64,000 nt of DNA from Acidobacteria bacterium RIFCSPLOWO2_12_FULL_68_19 (GTDB lineage Bacteria > Acidobacteriota > Vicinamibacteria > Vicinamibacterales > UBA2999): contig MELF01000047.1 of assembly GCA_001767525.1 (NCBI GenBank), positions 1 through 64,000 of the forward strand, written 5' to 3'. The notes beneath the pieces are model-generated. The model was given only the letters and a program-made list of their open reading frames with translations, was not told the DNA's origin and ran no database searches. The position numbers and the translations under genes were made by a program. Shown one piece after another: positions 1 to 8,106 of this stretch (position 1 is its first letter; every line of letters begins with the position of its first letter).

Positions 1-175
1 CCACCCACACCTCCGGAACGCCGGCGCGCGCGTAGCGTGGGACCTTGACCTGACGGTCGTAATCGCCGGTGGTGTCTGCCACCTCGATCACCAACAGCAC
101 GTCACCTGGCCTCGGATGCGACTGGCTGTAGAAATCGGATCGGCGGTGGAGGAGGGCAATATCCGGATACAACTC
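1..175 (-). pseudogene. Uma2-family endonuclease-like protein, 3' fragment
   Basis: Read on the minus strand, this piece gives ELYPDIALLHRR, then VIEVADTT and YDRQVKVPRYARAG, the conserved second half of Uma2 (DUF820) proteins, a PD-(D/E)xK nuclease fold often expanded in soil bacteria. It runs off the window at base 1, so the C-terminus is not seen. It is the continuation of the N-terminal fragment at 2965-3218: removing the insertion sequence and one copy of AACTC restores the in-frame join DEGTEL-YPDIALL. Function of the family is poorly known. The gene is disrupted here, so no full product is expected. Confidence 0.85.
171..175. repeat. 5-bp target site duplication, left copy
   Basis: AACTC directly flanks the left end of the insertion sequence. 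The identical AACTC flanks the right end at 2965-2969. Deleting one copy plus the element restores the Uma2 reading frame, which is independent support for these exact boundaries. Confidence 0.9.
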
Positions 176-194
176 CAGAGCTCCTGACATACCC
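176..194 (+). repeat. Left terminal inverted repeat of the IS
   Basis: CAGAGCTCCTGACATACCC matches the reverse complement of 2946-2964 (CAGACCTCCTGACATACCC) at 18 of 19 positions. It lies immediately inside the AACTC target duplication. Confidence 0.9.
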
Positions 195-216
195 CCTCGG
201 AAAACTGTCCGCTTTT

Positions 217-2568
217 TCACCTGACCGAGGGCTCGGCGACGGCAAAGGTGAGGCGCTGCCTCGTGCCTGGAAAGACGGTGTTCGTCATGTTCAGTTCCTT
301 GCACAGGCCACGAATGGCTTCCGACCGGTGCGGTGAGCTGAGGGGCGCAAGGGTGACGCGTAATTCGTCGAGCGTCGGTTCGATGGCGCCGGCACTTCGG
401 AGCGCGGTCTGGATGAGCGTGCGTCCTTCGTCGTTGTTCCTCGCGTAGTACGGGTCGAGGAGTTCCACCAACGCCCCTTCGGCTTGGAAGGCCACCATCT
501 TGAGGACGTTGGTGAGGTGTTTCCGTTCGGTCGACAGCTTGACGGCGTCAGCCGCTGCGGGAGTGTCCGACAGCGGGATGCGAGTGGGCAATGATTTCCG
601 GCGTGCGACGAGCGTCGCGATCCGATCGGTGGCGTCTTGGACCTCACGGTGAATCTGTCGTTCCTCGTGGGTGAAGGCTCTCAGCGTCGGCGTCCGGCCT
701 TCCAGATAGGCGACCGCCGTGGCGCCGTACCGTTCGAGCAGGCTGGCGAGATGGGTCCGCGCCGTGCGCACGTCGTGGTCCGCGGTCTTGCGGGCAGGAT
801 TCGACACCAGGCGAGTGGGGTCGTCGGGCTCGACCGTGTAGTCGGTGAGCGCGTCGACAAGGAATTCCTGGCGCATGTATTTGAAGAAGTTCTCCTGGCG
901 CCATCGTTCACACATGCGATAGGCCACCATGACGGGGCGCAGGTCCCAGCGAGTGGTCAGGATGGCCGTCTGGTGCCCGGTCTCCGTCAGCCGCGTCACC
1001 TGCCGCAGGCGGAACGTCCCCTTCAGGAATCGGACGGGCTGATCGTGCAGCAGGTACTCGACGCGCCGGCCATCGATCCGTGCCTCGCACGGCACGAATC
1101 GCTTTTCGGCCACGCGGCGACATCGCCCTTTGCGGTAGGTCACGAGATCGATGCCCATCGCCACGATCTGGCGAAAGAGTTTTGGACTCCAGCCAGCCCT
1201 GCGCGGCGTCAACTACTTTTGCCGATCGTGTTGCGGCAGATTTAATTGTCGCCGCGCAAGCCCGATCGAAGATGACCGTCAGCCGCCGGCGCGCACTGAA
1301 GAGCGGTCGCAGCTCCTCGAGAATCGGCACGAGCATCCGCGTCATGGCCGCGTTCGCCTCCGCCGTCACCACGAACAGCGGCTCGCCTGTCCGATCGTTG
1401 ACCCAGTAATCGGTCGTGGCCGGTCCAGCCATGCGGGCGCGCGTCATGTACGTCTTCGCGATCTGCCGTTTACCGTGGTACGCCCGGACATGTCCATCGA
1501 CATAGAGGAATCCCACCACGCGGCCGCGCGCGGCGATGCGGAGCTCGGCCAGCTGCCGCCCAATCTCGTGCCCTCGCTTCATCGCCGCCAGCCGCGCCAG
1601 TTTGCGGCGCAGCGTCTTCACCTCGGGCATGCGGTCGAGACCAATGACACGACCCAAGTTTCCCGGCGCATGCTCCTTGAGCATCTCCGGCCGCGGAATG
1701 CGCAGCAGGACCAGCAGCACGTAGGCGACCAGCGTCGTGCGCAGTCCGTAGAAGGCGGGGCCGATACTACCGTACACCGTGCGCGCCACCGAGAGCGGCC
1801 GCTCGCGACCAGCGCCGGCACCGCGAGCAGCACGCCGGCGCCGGGCAACGCATCGGTCGCGGCGAAGCGCGGCGCGGCGTCATCGAGCTGTCCCATCGCC
1901 GCGAGCAGTCGATCCATCGAGCGGTCGAGCGGATCGACGTCGTAACTGATCGGAACAGCTTCCGCGACGTCGTCTGTCGTCCGCCCGCTTGGTATACCGC
2001 CGAGTGGCAGAACCACTTGGCGACGAACGCTGGTAGCCGTTTCGACAGCGGGCACGGCCGGCATCTGCTCCGAGAACGGAAGCCGAGCATCCGGAGCAGG
2101 GCGCCAGCCGAGCCGACGCAACGTGCGCCGCACGACTCGTTCGTCGATCCCGAGTGTCCCCGCAATGGTCCGATTGCTTGCCGCACGAGTCTTCAGCGCG
2201 AGAATCGTCTGATCTCGCCGTCTCGATCGCGACGAGCGGACCGCCGCGCTCGGCGGACGTCCAGGACCGCGCACCAGGGCCTCGAGACCCGCCGCTTCAT
2301 AGTGTGCCTGATAGCGACGCAGGCTCCGTGTCGAGCAGCCGAACGCGCGTGCGACATCGTTCTGGTCGGCGTAGCCCGCGTCGATGAGCGTCACCATCGC
2401 GTACACCTCGGCCGCCCGATCGCCGACGTCGTAGTGCGCAAACACGACACCATGCACCGAGATGACCCGTGTCGTCCCTTCGGTTCGATACGACACGCGG
2501 TCGTTGACGAAGACCGTGCGGGACTGGGGTGGAGGAAACGCAAAGGATCCGCTCTGCGGCGTGCACAT
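217..2568 (-). pseudogene. IS transposase, broken by a frameshift and a nested insertion
   Basis: One protein is spread over three minus-strand frames. The N-terminal part (2568 to about 1800) has a helix-turn-helix region (DQNDVARAFGCSTRSLRRYQ). The middle part (about 1790 to 1265) starts VARTVYGSIGPAF and includes VGFLYVDGHVRAYHGK and DYWVNDRTGEP. The C-terminal part (about 1200 to 217) has GWSPKLFRQIVAMGIDLVTY, WRQENFFKYMRQEF and LSTERKHLTNVLKMVAFQ. Frame 1 passes to frame 2 near 1798, where one base is missing: restoring a T gives GLLSVARTVYG. Frame 2 passes to frame 3 at the 59-bp insertion at 1200-1258; removing it with one target copy gives FDRAGWSPKLF in frame. The gene is therefore doubly inactivated. 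Start near 2568 is uncertain. Confidence 0.85.
1200..1258. mobile_element. 59-bp MITE-like mini-element nested in the transposase
   Basis: The ends are perfect 9-bp inverted repeats, TGCGCGGCG and CGCCGCGCA, flanked by a 5-bp direct repeat AGCCC at 1195-1199 and 1259-1263. Excising the element and one repeat restores the transposase motif FDRAGWSPKLF. Inside is a second short inverted pair, TGCCG and CGGCA, separated by 8 bases, so the single strand can fold. Its ends do not match those of the host IS, so it would have been moved by a different transposase. It could instead be the scar of a larger element that lost its interior. Confidence 0.75.
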
Positions 2569-2605
2569 GGCCCGCGATCATGCCGGGCGCGACGCCACTC
2601 GAAAA

Positions 2606-2904
2606 GCGGACAGATTTCTGTCCGCACCCTTTCGCCCCTGAAACAGGCCCTGGATTCACGATCACCGCGGCCCGCGACTCTGCGAGCCGAGCCAATCACA
2701 ACAAGGCGGTGCGGCCTCATCGCCGGCACGCGATCACCAAAAAGCGGACAGATTTGTGTCCGCACCCTTTCGCCCCCAGAACACCACATCGATCGGCATT
2801 CACGCCGATGCGACTCCGACGGGCCACCAGGCGCTGACCAGGCGTCGATTCCGAGCTCCATTACCGCCAGCCCGTTCGAAAAAAGCGGACAGGTTTTTGT
2901 CCGC
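2606..2904. repeat. Three spaced hairpin repeats (GCGGACAG...CTGTCCGC) near the IS right end
   Basis: Near-palindromes occur at 2606-2625, 2744-2763 and 2885-2904, spaced 138 and 141 bp apart. Each is preceded by an A-run and the first two are followed by ACCCTTTCGCCCC. A related half-site, CTGTCCGCTTTTT, is at the other end of the IS (204-216). They occupy the 2569-2945 stretch, which otherwise holds no gene I can support. Likely roles are transposase binding or control of the transposase promoter; this is inference from position and symmetry. Confidence 0.8.
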
Positions 2905-2945
2905 ACCATGTCCGGCACAACAGCGATTCTTCCCTGATATCACGC

Positions 2946-2964
2946 GGGTATGTCAGGAGGTCTG
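2946..2964 (-). repeat. Right terminal inverted repeat of the IS
   Basis: This is the reverse complement of the left end with a single mismatch. It sits directly inside the right AACTC copy. Confidence 0.9.
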
Positions 2965-2969
2965 AACTC
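2965..2969. repeat. 5-bp target site duplication, right copy
   Basis: AACTC, identical to 171-175, immediately outside the right inverted repeat. Confidence 0.9.
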
Positions 2970-3218
2970 CGTCCCCTCATCCAGCACGAGCGGACCCTGG
3001 ACGCTGACAATCGCCACTGACCGCGCGAATTGGCTGAACCACGCGTTCAAACGCATCACGCATGCCGCGTGCGGAGGGCCAATCGGCGTCATCTGCACGA
3101 TCTCTCCGTCGAGGATCTCCAGCCGGTCGTCCTCGGCGAACACACGTGCCTCGGCCATCTGGTGGAACTCGTCCACGGTGAAGAGGCGTTTGAGCACCGG
3201 GGGTTCCATGCTGGTCAC
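2965..3218 (-). pseudogene. Uma2-family endonuclease-like protein, 5' fragment
   Basis: The ATG at 3218 begins MTSMEPPVLKRLFTVDEFHQM, then DDRLEILDGEIVQMTPIG, the usual N-terminal half of Uma2 proteins (LxxGEIxxMxPxGxxH). The fragment ends at LDEGTEF, where the IS begins; reading on into the element adds six residues and a stop. The rest of the gene lies at 1-175. The 200 bp between this start and the toxin-antitoxin pair at 3420 must hold both divergent promoters. Confidence 0.85.
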
Positions 3219-3395
3219 GATCTTGTCGCACCGCTGTTCGGAATCGGCTAGGTCGTAGCGGGGTTTCGCGATGTTGGCAATTCGAGTGAGCTCCCTGGAA
3301 ACACCCGAACATCATCTCGATCCGATAGCGCTCGGTCCGGCACAACATCGACGCCGCAGACGCTCAAATCGCTCGATCGTTCGGCCATCTCGACG

Positions 3396-3401
3396 TATAT
3401 T
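3396..3401 (+). promoter_or_regulatory. Possible -10 box of the toxin-antitoxin operon
   Basis: TATATT lies 18 bases before the ATG at 3420 in the only clearly AT-rich spot of this intergenic region. No good -35 hexamer is visible at the usual distance, so this is a weak call. Confidence 0.35.
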
Positions 3402-3419
3402 GTCAGTGAGAGCACAGAC

Positions 3420-3650
3420 ATGCAGACCATCGAGGACATTCTGAACGCTGCCCGTCGCCTTTCGGAAGACGAGCAGAGGCAACTCGTCCAGGCACTACAG
3501 GGCCAGCGGCGTGAAGAACCGATCGAAGGTCAGCGCCGTGAGGCCATGTCAAGGTGGGTGGGCTCTGCCGGCAGGTTCCACTCCGACTTCATCGACGTCT
3601 CCACCCAGAAATACAAACATCTGGCAGACGTGTACGCTGACGAGCGGTGA
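3420..3650 (+). CDS. Putative antitoxin of a VapBC-type pair
   Basis: This 76-residue protein begins MQTIEDILNAARRLSEDEQ, a short amphipathic helix common at the start of small antitoxins that partner PIN toxins, and is rich in charged residues (QGQRREEPIEGQRREA). No DNA-binding fold is certain from the sequence. Its role is inferred from context: its stop overlaps the start of the PIN-domain gene by four bases (GTGA), the normal antitoxin-first arrangement. It would bind and silence the downstream nuclease and probably repress its own promoter. Confidence 0.65.
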   Translation: MQTIEDILNAARRLSEDEQRQLVQALQGQRREEPIEGQRREAMSRWVGSAGRFHSDFIDVSTQKYKHLADVYADER

Positions 3651-4057
3651 AGGTCGTATTTGTCGACAGCGGTGGCTTCTTTGCTCATCTCGTCTCGGAA
3701 GATCCTCTACACACCAGAGCCAAGGAGCTCTTCGCGCAGGCGGAGCGAGAGAGCTGGCGGCTCGTCACGACGAATGCCGTTGTCTACGAGACGCACGCGC
3801 TGCTTACAAATCGCACCCGGGAAGGACGAGAGGCCGGACTTCGCTTCGTGGAACATATCGAGCGCGGATTCTGTGAGATCGTGCGTGTGACCCAAGATGC
3901 CGAGGCTGCTGCCATATCCATCCTCCGCGACCATCAGGACAAGACGTACTCGTTCTGCGACGCACTGAGCTTCGTGGTTATGGAGCGCCTCGGCGTCGTC
4001 GAAGCAATCGCGTTCGACCGCCACTTCCGCGAGTATGGAAGGTTTACGGTTTTGTAG
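3647..4057 (+). CDS. PIN-domain ribonuclease toxin, VapC-like
   Basis: The 136-residue protein has the acidic PIN active-site set: D7 in VFVDSGGFF, E48 in VVYETH, D105 in FCDALSF and D124 in AFDRHF. PIN toxins cleave RNA using magnesium ions. Length fits VapC. The start is GTG at 3647, overlapping the antitoxin stop. The pair sits between the IS-disrupted Uma2 gene and holB, a typical small mobile island position. Confidence 0.8.
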   Translation: MKVVFVDSGGFFAHLVSEDPLHTRAKELFAQAERESWRLVTTNAVVYETHALLTNRTREGREAGLRFVEHIERGFCEIVRVTQDAEAAAISILRDHQDKTYSFCDALSFVVMERLGVVEAIAFDRHFREYGRFTVL

Positions 4058-4064
4058 TTGCGGC

Positions 4065-4092
4065 GGGCCCTGAGGCCTGGTGGCCTGAGCCC
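4065..4092. terminator. Possible bidirectional terminator hairpin
   Basis: Between the convergent PIN toxin and holB, GGGC..AGGCC-TGGT-GGCCT..GCCC can fold into a GC hairpin with a small internal mismatch. It has no T tract, and the neighbouring GGCCTGG repeats make the folding ambiguous. Confidence 0.3.
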
Positions 4093-4106
4093 TGGGGCCT
4101 GGGGCC

Positions 4107-5177
4107 TTACAGGTTGAGGACGAGCCAGTCGGCCACGACCTTCGGGCTCGCGTGGCGGTCGAGGGCGCCGAGCGCGCGATCGACGGTCATGAACGCACGC
4201 ATGGCCCGCTCGCTGCCGTACGCCTTCGCGAGCGGCTCCAGATCACGATGCAGGTCGGGATTCGCGAGCAGCCGCGCGTCGGCGTGCGCGGCCAGGACGC
4301 CCAGGTCGCGCACGAGCGCCGCAAGCGACCGGAGGCAGACCGTCAGCTGGTCGCGTTCACCCGCCTGCCCAGAGCCTCGTCGAGGGGGCTGCCCCGCCCT
4401 GGCGCTCCTGCCGGCCGTCAGGTCCTTCGCGGCCTCGAGGCGACGGGCCGGGTCGGCCACGCGGGCGGTGTGGACGAGCAGCGCCGTCGCCCGCTCGCGG
4501 GCTTCAGTCAGATCGAGCGCGGCGGCGGCCAGGGCCCGCCAGACGCTCCCGTCTGAGTCGGCCGCGGCCGCGCGTGCGTCGGCTTCCGCATATCCGTGAT
4601 CGCGCACGAGTACTCGTGCGACGTCGGTGATGGAGAGCTGCGCGAACCGCAGGCGCGGGCACCGCGAGCGTACGGTAGGCAGCAGCACGTCTGGCAGCGA
4701 GGAGACGAGCACGAAGATCGTCGCCGGCGGCGGCTCTTCCAGCGTCTTGAGCATCGCGCTCTGCGCAGCCGGCACCATGGCCTCGGCGTTGTCGACGATC
4801 ACGACGCGGCGGCGCCCCTCGAACGGCCGGTAGGCGGCGGCGCCGATGACCTCACGAATCTGTTCGATCTTGATCGTCCCGGTGTCGCCGGGCTCGACGA
4901 CGATCACGTCCGGATGGATGCCGCGCGCGATGCGCCGGCATGAATCGCACGCGCCGCACGCATCGATCTCGAAGTCGCCGCCCTTCGAAGGCCCCGGTCC
5001 GAGGGTCGTCGAGGGCTTGAGGCAATTGACGGTCTCGGCCACGGCGATCGCCGCCCGCCGCTTGCCGACGCCTGACGGCCCGCTGAGCAGCAGCGCCGGT
5101 GGCAGCGTCTGCCGTGCGATCGCGCGTGACAGGAGCGTCAGGATGCGGCGGTGGCCCACGAGCGTCCGGAACGGCAT
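4107..5177 (-). CDS. holB: DNA polymerase III delta' subunit
   Basis: This is the clamp-loader subunit delta' (356 aa), a housekeeping replication protein. Walker A GPSGVGKR is at 33-40, the zinc-binding cysteines are C74, C77 and C80 with C52 upstream, a Walker-B-like VIVDNAE is at 126-132, followed by LKTLEEPP, and the SRC motif (S171-C173) is the sensor typical of clamp loaders. The C-terminal collar domain contains a low-complexity insertion (around AGRSARAGQPPRRGSGQAG) encoded by a near-palindromic GC segment at about 4370-4400. The gene is divergent from the sugar dehydrogenase across only 50 bp and marks the chromosomal edge of the glycan locus. Confidence 0.92.
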   Translation of the reverse strand: MPFRTLVGHRRILTLLSRAIARQTLPPALLLSGPSGVGKRRAAIAVAETVNCLKPSTTLGPGPSKGGDFEIDACGACDSCRRIARGIHPDVIVVEPGDTGTIKIEQIREVIGAAAYRPFEGRRRVVIVDNAEAMVPAAQSAMLKTLEEPPPATIFVLVSSLPDVLLPTVRSRCPRLRFAQLSITDVARVLVRDHGYAEADARAAAADSDGSVWRALAAAALDLTEARERATALLVHTARVADPARRLEAAKDLTAGRSARAGQPPRRGSGQAGERDQLTVCLRSLAALVRDLGVLAAHADARLLANPDLHRDLEPLAKAYGSERAMRAFMTVDRALGALDRHASPKVVADWLVLNL

Positions 5178-5227
5178 CGCCTCAGGATATCAGGCGCAGA
5201 AATACGATGTGGTACAGTGGAGCATCG

Positions 5228-6568
5228 ATGCGCATTTCGGTCGTTGGTCTCGGCAAGCTCGGGGTTCCCCTGGCGACTGTTCTGGCCGATCGCGGTCACC
5301 AGGTGACCGGCATCGACGTTCGCCCCGACGTGGTCGACGCCGTCAACGCCGGTCGCAGCCCCGTGGAGGAACCGGGTCTCGCCGAACTGCTGGAACGCAG
5401 TCGACCCCGCCTGCAGGCGACGACGGACGTCGCCGCCGTCGACTCGGCCGAGGCGACCTTCATCGTCGTACCGACGCCCAGCCTGGAGTCCGGTCGGTTC
5501 TCGAACCGTCTGGTGCTCGACGCGATTGCGTCGGTCGGCGCCGCGCTCGAGCGCGGCGGAGCGTACCACGTCGTGGCGGTGACGAGCACCGTCGCGCCGA
5601 TGTCGATGGAGAAGGAAATCCAGCCCGCGCTCGAGCGCGCGTCCGGGCGAACGGTCGGCGACTCGGTGGGACTCTGTTACAACCCGCTGTTCATCGCGCT
5701 CGGAAACGTGATCCACGACCTCACGCATCCCGACCTCGTGCTGATCGGCGAGTCCGACCCGCGGGCCGGCGCCGCCATCGAAGCGATTCACCGCTCGTTC
5801 ATCTCCGAGCGCAGCCAGGTGCGCCGGATGAACTGCATCAACGCGGAGATCACCAAGCTGGCGGTCAACACGTTCGTCACGACGAAGATTTCCTACGCGA
5901 ACATGCTGGCCGAGCTCTGCGAACGGCTTCCCGGCGCGGACGTCGACGTCGTGACCGGTGCGGTCGGGCTCGACCGCCGCGTCGGCGCCAGTTATCTCAA
6001 GGGCGCCCTCGGGTACGGCGGCCCCTGCTTCCCGCGCGACAACGCGGCGCTGGCGGCCGTGGCGGCCGACGTCGGGGCCAACGCGGAACTGGCGCGGGCG
6101 ACCGATGCGGTCAATCGCCATCAGCTCGCGCGGCTGGCGCAACTGGTGCGCGCGCGCCTTGTCCCGGCGGCAAACCGCGTCGGCGTGCTCGGGCTGTCGT
6201 ACAAGACCGACACACACGTCGTCGACGATAGTCCGGGGCTCATGCTGGCCAACCGGCTGGCCGGGGACGGGATTGCGGTCACCGTCTTCGATCCGGCGGC
6301 CAATCAGGCGGCCAGGCCCCTGCTGACGCGATCGATCGCCGTCGCGCCGTCGCTCGCTGCGTGCCTCGATGCCTCGGACGTCGTGGTGGTGACTGTTCCG
6401 TGGACGGCGTTCCGCGAGATTCCTCGGCTGCTCGCCGCCAGACCGCGTCGCCCGCTGGTGATCGTCGACTGCTGGCGCCTCTTCGACCGGGCGTCGCTCG
6501 ACGGCCTCGCCGAGCTCGTGCACGTCGGTCGGTCGCCGGCCGACACGACCGTCGCCCTCAGATCCTGA
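5228..6568 (+). CDS. UDP-sugar 6-dehydrogenase (UDP-glucose/UDP-ManNAc type)
   Basis: The 446-residue enzyme oxidises the C6 hydroxyl of a nucleotide sugar to a carboxylate with two NAD+. The NAD motif GLGKLG is at residues 7-12, and the catalytic cysteine is C267 in GYGGPCFPRDN. The C-terminal domain has the LGLSYKTDTHVVDDSPG signature. The start is ATG 5228, chosen because the Rossmann strand RISVVGLG follows directly; longer upstream reading gives unconserved sequence. It is the only plus-strand gene beside the big minus-strand cluster and probably supplies a uronic acid precursor for the same glycan. Exact sugar substrate cannot be told. Confidence 0.88.
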   Translation: MRISVVGLGKLGVPLATVLADRGHQVTGIDVRPDVVDAVNAGRSPVEEPGLAELLERSRPRLQATTDVAAVDSAEATFIVVPTPSLESGRFSNRLVLDAIASVGAALERGGAYHVVAVTSTVAPMSMEKEIQPALERASGRTVGDSVGLCYNPLFIALGNVIHDLTHPDLVLIGESDPRAGAAIEAIHRSFISERSQVRRMNCINAEITKLAVNTFVTTKISYANMLAELCERLPGADVDVVTGAVGLDRRVGASYLKGALGYGGPCFPRDNAALAAVAADVGANAELARATDAVNRHQLARLAQLVRARLVPAANRVGVLGLSYKTDTHVVDDSPGLMLANRLAGDGIAVTVFDPAANQAARPLLTRSIAVAPSLAACLDASDVVVVTVPWTAFREIPRLLAARPRRPLVIVDCWRLFDRASLDGLAELVHVGRSPADTTVALRS

Positions 6569-6588
6569 AACCCTGAATGCAGCCGAGC

Positions 6589-6610
6589 GCCGGGTTCCCC
6601 TGGGCCCGGC
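6589..6610. terminator. Possible terminator hairpin at convergent gene ends
   Basis: GCCGGG and CCCGGC are separated by 10 bases between the ends of the sugar dehydrogenase (plus) and the last gene of the minus-strand cluster. There is no T tract. Confidence 0.3.
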
Positions 6611-6634
6611 CGGCGTGAAGGACGGGCGGCGCCG

Positions 6635-7312
6635 CTACTCGGCGCGCGCTGTGGAGGCGTGGTTCGTTTCCGGTGGGACGCTCGTGAAGAGGTGCAGCAC
6701 GATTCCAAGGAGCAGCCAGATTGCCGCGAACGCGGCGATCACGAGATACGCTCGCCAGGGATGAGTGTCGCGCAGCGTCATGAGCCGGCCCCAGATGGAT
6801 GGCGCAGGGGCGTACGTGCGGAACGCGAGGTCCGCCCAGCGGTCGCGGCCGTTGGCGTGCATGCGGCCGGCCTCATAGCGTTCTCCCTTGGTGGCCCAGA
6901 ACGCGACTCCTTCCGCCGGCGCCGCGACGAGGTCGAACCGGTAGTCCCGGTCCTTCGAGTTCCCGATCGGCGCGAACTCGAATCGATACGACGAGCCTCG
7001 CATCACGTCTTCCGCCAGCACCTCGACGACACGCCCGAGGAACGGCTGGCCGTTGCGCAGTTCGTACAGCTCGAACCGGACGTCCCCGGCCACGCGTTCT
7101 GTCGTTCCTGCGGGGAACACCTCGATGGCGTGCAGGCCGTCGCCCGTCATCGTGAAGGTCTGCGCCAGACGGAGATCCGGACCGAGCGGCGGCGTTCGGA
7201 ACCGACGCAATCCGAGGTCGTCACCAGGCAGGCTGATGCTGGGCGTCGCGAGGAACACCACGCAAACGGCAGGGAAACCCCACCGGGCGAGGTGGACCCA
7301 CCACGCTTTCAT
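6635..7312 (-). CDS. Hypothetical membrane-anchored protein
   Basis: The 225-residue protein begins with a hydrophobic segment (LARWGFPAVCVVFLA), continues as a mostly beta-rich exported domain (LAQTFTMTGDGLHAIEVFP, VRFELYEL, RFDLVAAPAEGVAFWATKGERYE) and ends with a transmembrane helix (AYLVIAAFAAIWLLLGIVLHLF). It therefore probably presents a periplasmic domain anchored at both ends. The ATG at 7312 overlaps the stop of the methyltransferase by four bases, so it is translationally coupled and the last gene of the run. I do not recognise a family; a jelly-roll-like carbohydrate-binding fold is possible but unproven. Confidence 0.7.
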   Translation of the reverse strand: MKAWWVHLARWGFPAVCVVFLATPSISLPGDDLGLRRFRTPPLGPDLRLAQTFTMTGDGLHAIEVFPAGTTERVAGDVRFELYELRNGQPFLGRVVEVLAEDVMRGSSYRFEFAPIGNSKDRDYRFDLVAAPAEGVAFWATKGERYEAGRMHANGRDRWADLAFRTYAPAPSIWGRLMTLRDTHPWRAYLVIAAFAAIWLLLGIVLHLFTSVPPETNHASTARAE

Positions 7313-8106
7313 GTGGCGCGCTTCCGAAAGACCATTCCAACGACATCCAGGGGTTGGCCGCCGCGCACCTCCGACGGCACGGTGAACGTTGCGATGCCCT
7401 GCACCGGCAGGCCGGCCGCCTCGATGAACGCGGCCGTATGATCCTCCACTTCGTCGTAGGTCACGACGAGCCTGCCGTTCTTCTTGACGACGCGCGCCAT
7501 CTCCGTCATGCCGCGGATCTGGGCGTCCCTGGGAAGATGCTCCAGGACGCTGACGCAGGTCACCACGTCGAAGGCTTCGTCCGGATACGGCAATCGCGTG
7601 AAGTCCCCTTTCGCACCCGTCTGATAGGTGATCCCATAGCGCCGGAGGAGCCGCGGCGGAATGGGGCCCCAGAAGTCCGGACGCCATAACCGGCGCCATT
7701 GGATCCCGAGATTGCAGGCGCAGTCCCACCACGTCTCCGGCTGTTGCCACGCGTACTTTCCGAATGCCGCGACGTACCTTAGACACTGAAGGGCATAGCG
7801 GCCCTTGCTCTGGATGAGAATGTCGCGATCCACGCAGTGGACGCTGGCACCGCGCGCCGCCCAGATGAACATCAGGGGCGAGTACCCGGCGCCGCAATCG
7901 AGCACGGTCTCCCCGGGTTGCACGTCCGCCTGCAGCAGTACCCAGGGGTACTCCCAGTCACGCGAGTACTTGATGAGGCTTCCCGCCCTGTCACGCCGCA
8001 CCTGCGCGTGCATAAAGCGGCGGTGGACCTCAACGACCTGCTCCAGCAGAGAGCGAAGGACGTCATCCTCGTCCAACGCTGGCACCGAACCGTCGCGAGG
8101 CGTCAT
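7309..8106 (-). CDS. Class I SAM-dependent methyltransferase
   Basis: In this 265-residue protein motif I is VLDCGAGYSPLMF, followed by the acidic end of beta-2 (VHCVDRD), and the post-motif FDVVTCVSVLEHLP matches small-molecule and sugar methyltransferases of the Methyltransf_11 type. The N-terminal 60 residues are helical and specific to this protein. It starts at ATG 8106, overlapping the stop of the FAD gene. It likely methylates a sugar or lipid-linked intermediate; substrate unknown. Confidence 0.82.
   Translation of the reverse strand: MTPRDGSVPALDEDDVLRSLLEQVVEVHRRFMHAQVRRDRAGSLIKYSRDWEYPWVLLQADVQPGETVLDCGAGYSPLMFIWAARGASVHCVDRDILIQSKGRYALQCLRYVAAFGKYAWQQPETWWDCACNLGIQWRRLWRPDFWGPIPPRLLRRYGITYQTGAKGDFTRLPYPDEAFDVVTCVSVLEHLPRDAQIRGMTEMARVVKKNGRLVVTYDEVEDHTAAFIEAAGLPVQGIATFTVPSEVRGGQPLDVVGMVFRKRAT

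Larger units (their letters stand above)
176..2964 (-). mobile_element. Insertion sequence, about 2.8 kb, interrupting a Uma2 gene
   Basis: The element is 2,789 bp with 19-bp terminal inverted repeats (18 of 19 matching) and a 5-bp target duplication. It carries one transposase gene on the minus strand, now a pseudogene, and three evenly spaced hairpin repeats in the roughly 380 bp upstream of that gene. Insertion is in the middle of a Uma2 gene and in the same orientation. I do not recognise the IS family with certainty; the transposase resembles long DDE-type enzymes with an N-terminal helix-turn-helix that I recall from Acidobacteria and Myxobacteria. With the transposase broken, this copy could move only with help in trans. 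Confidence 0.9.

Noticed and set aside
217-2568. Three separate transposase-like genes in the IS
   Set aside because: The pieces fit one protein in order, and the joins are explained by one missing base and the 59-bp insertion, so they are one broken gene.
2606-2904. CRISPR array
   Set aside because: Only three palindromic repeats, spaced about 140 bp, inside an IS and with no cas genes; spacing and number do not fit.
4846-6523. Long frames overlapping the sugar dehydrogenase on both strands
   Set aside because: The dehydrogenase frame carries GLGKLG and the catalytic Cys; the others are low-complexity Arg-rich shadows.
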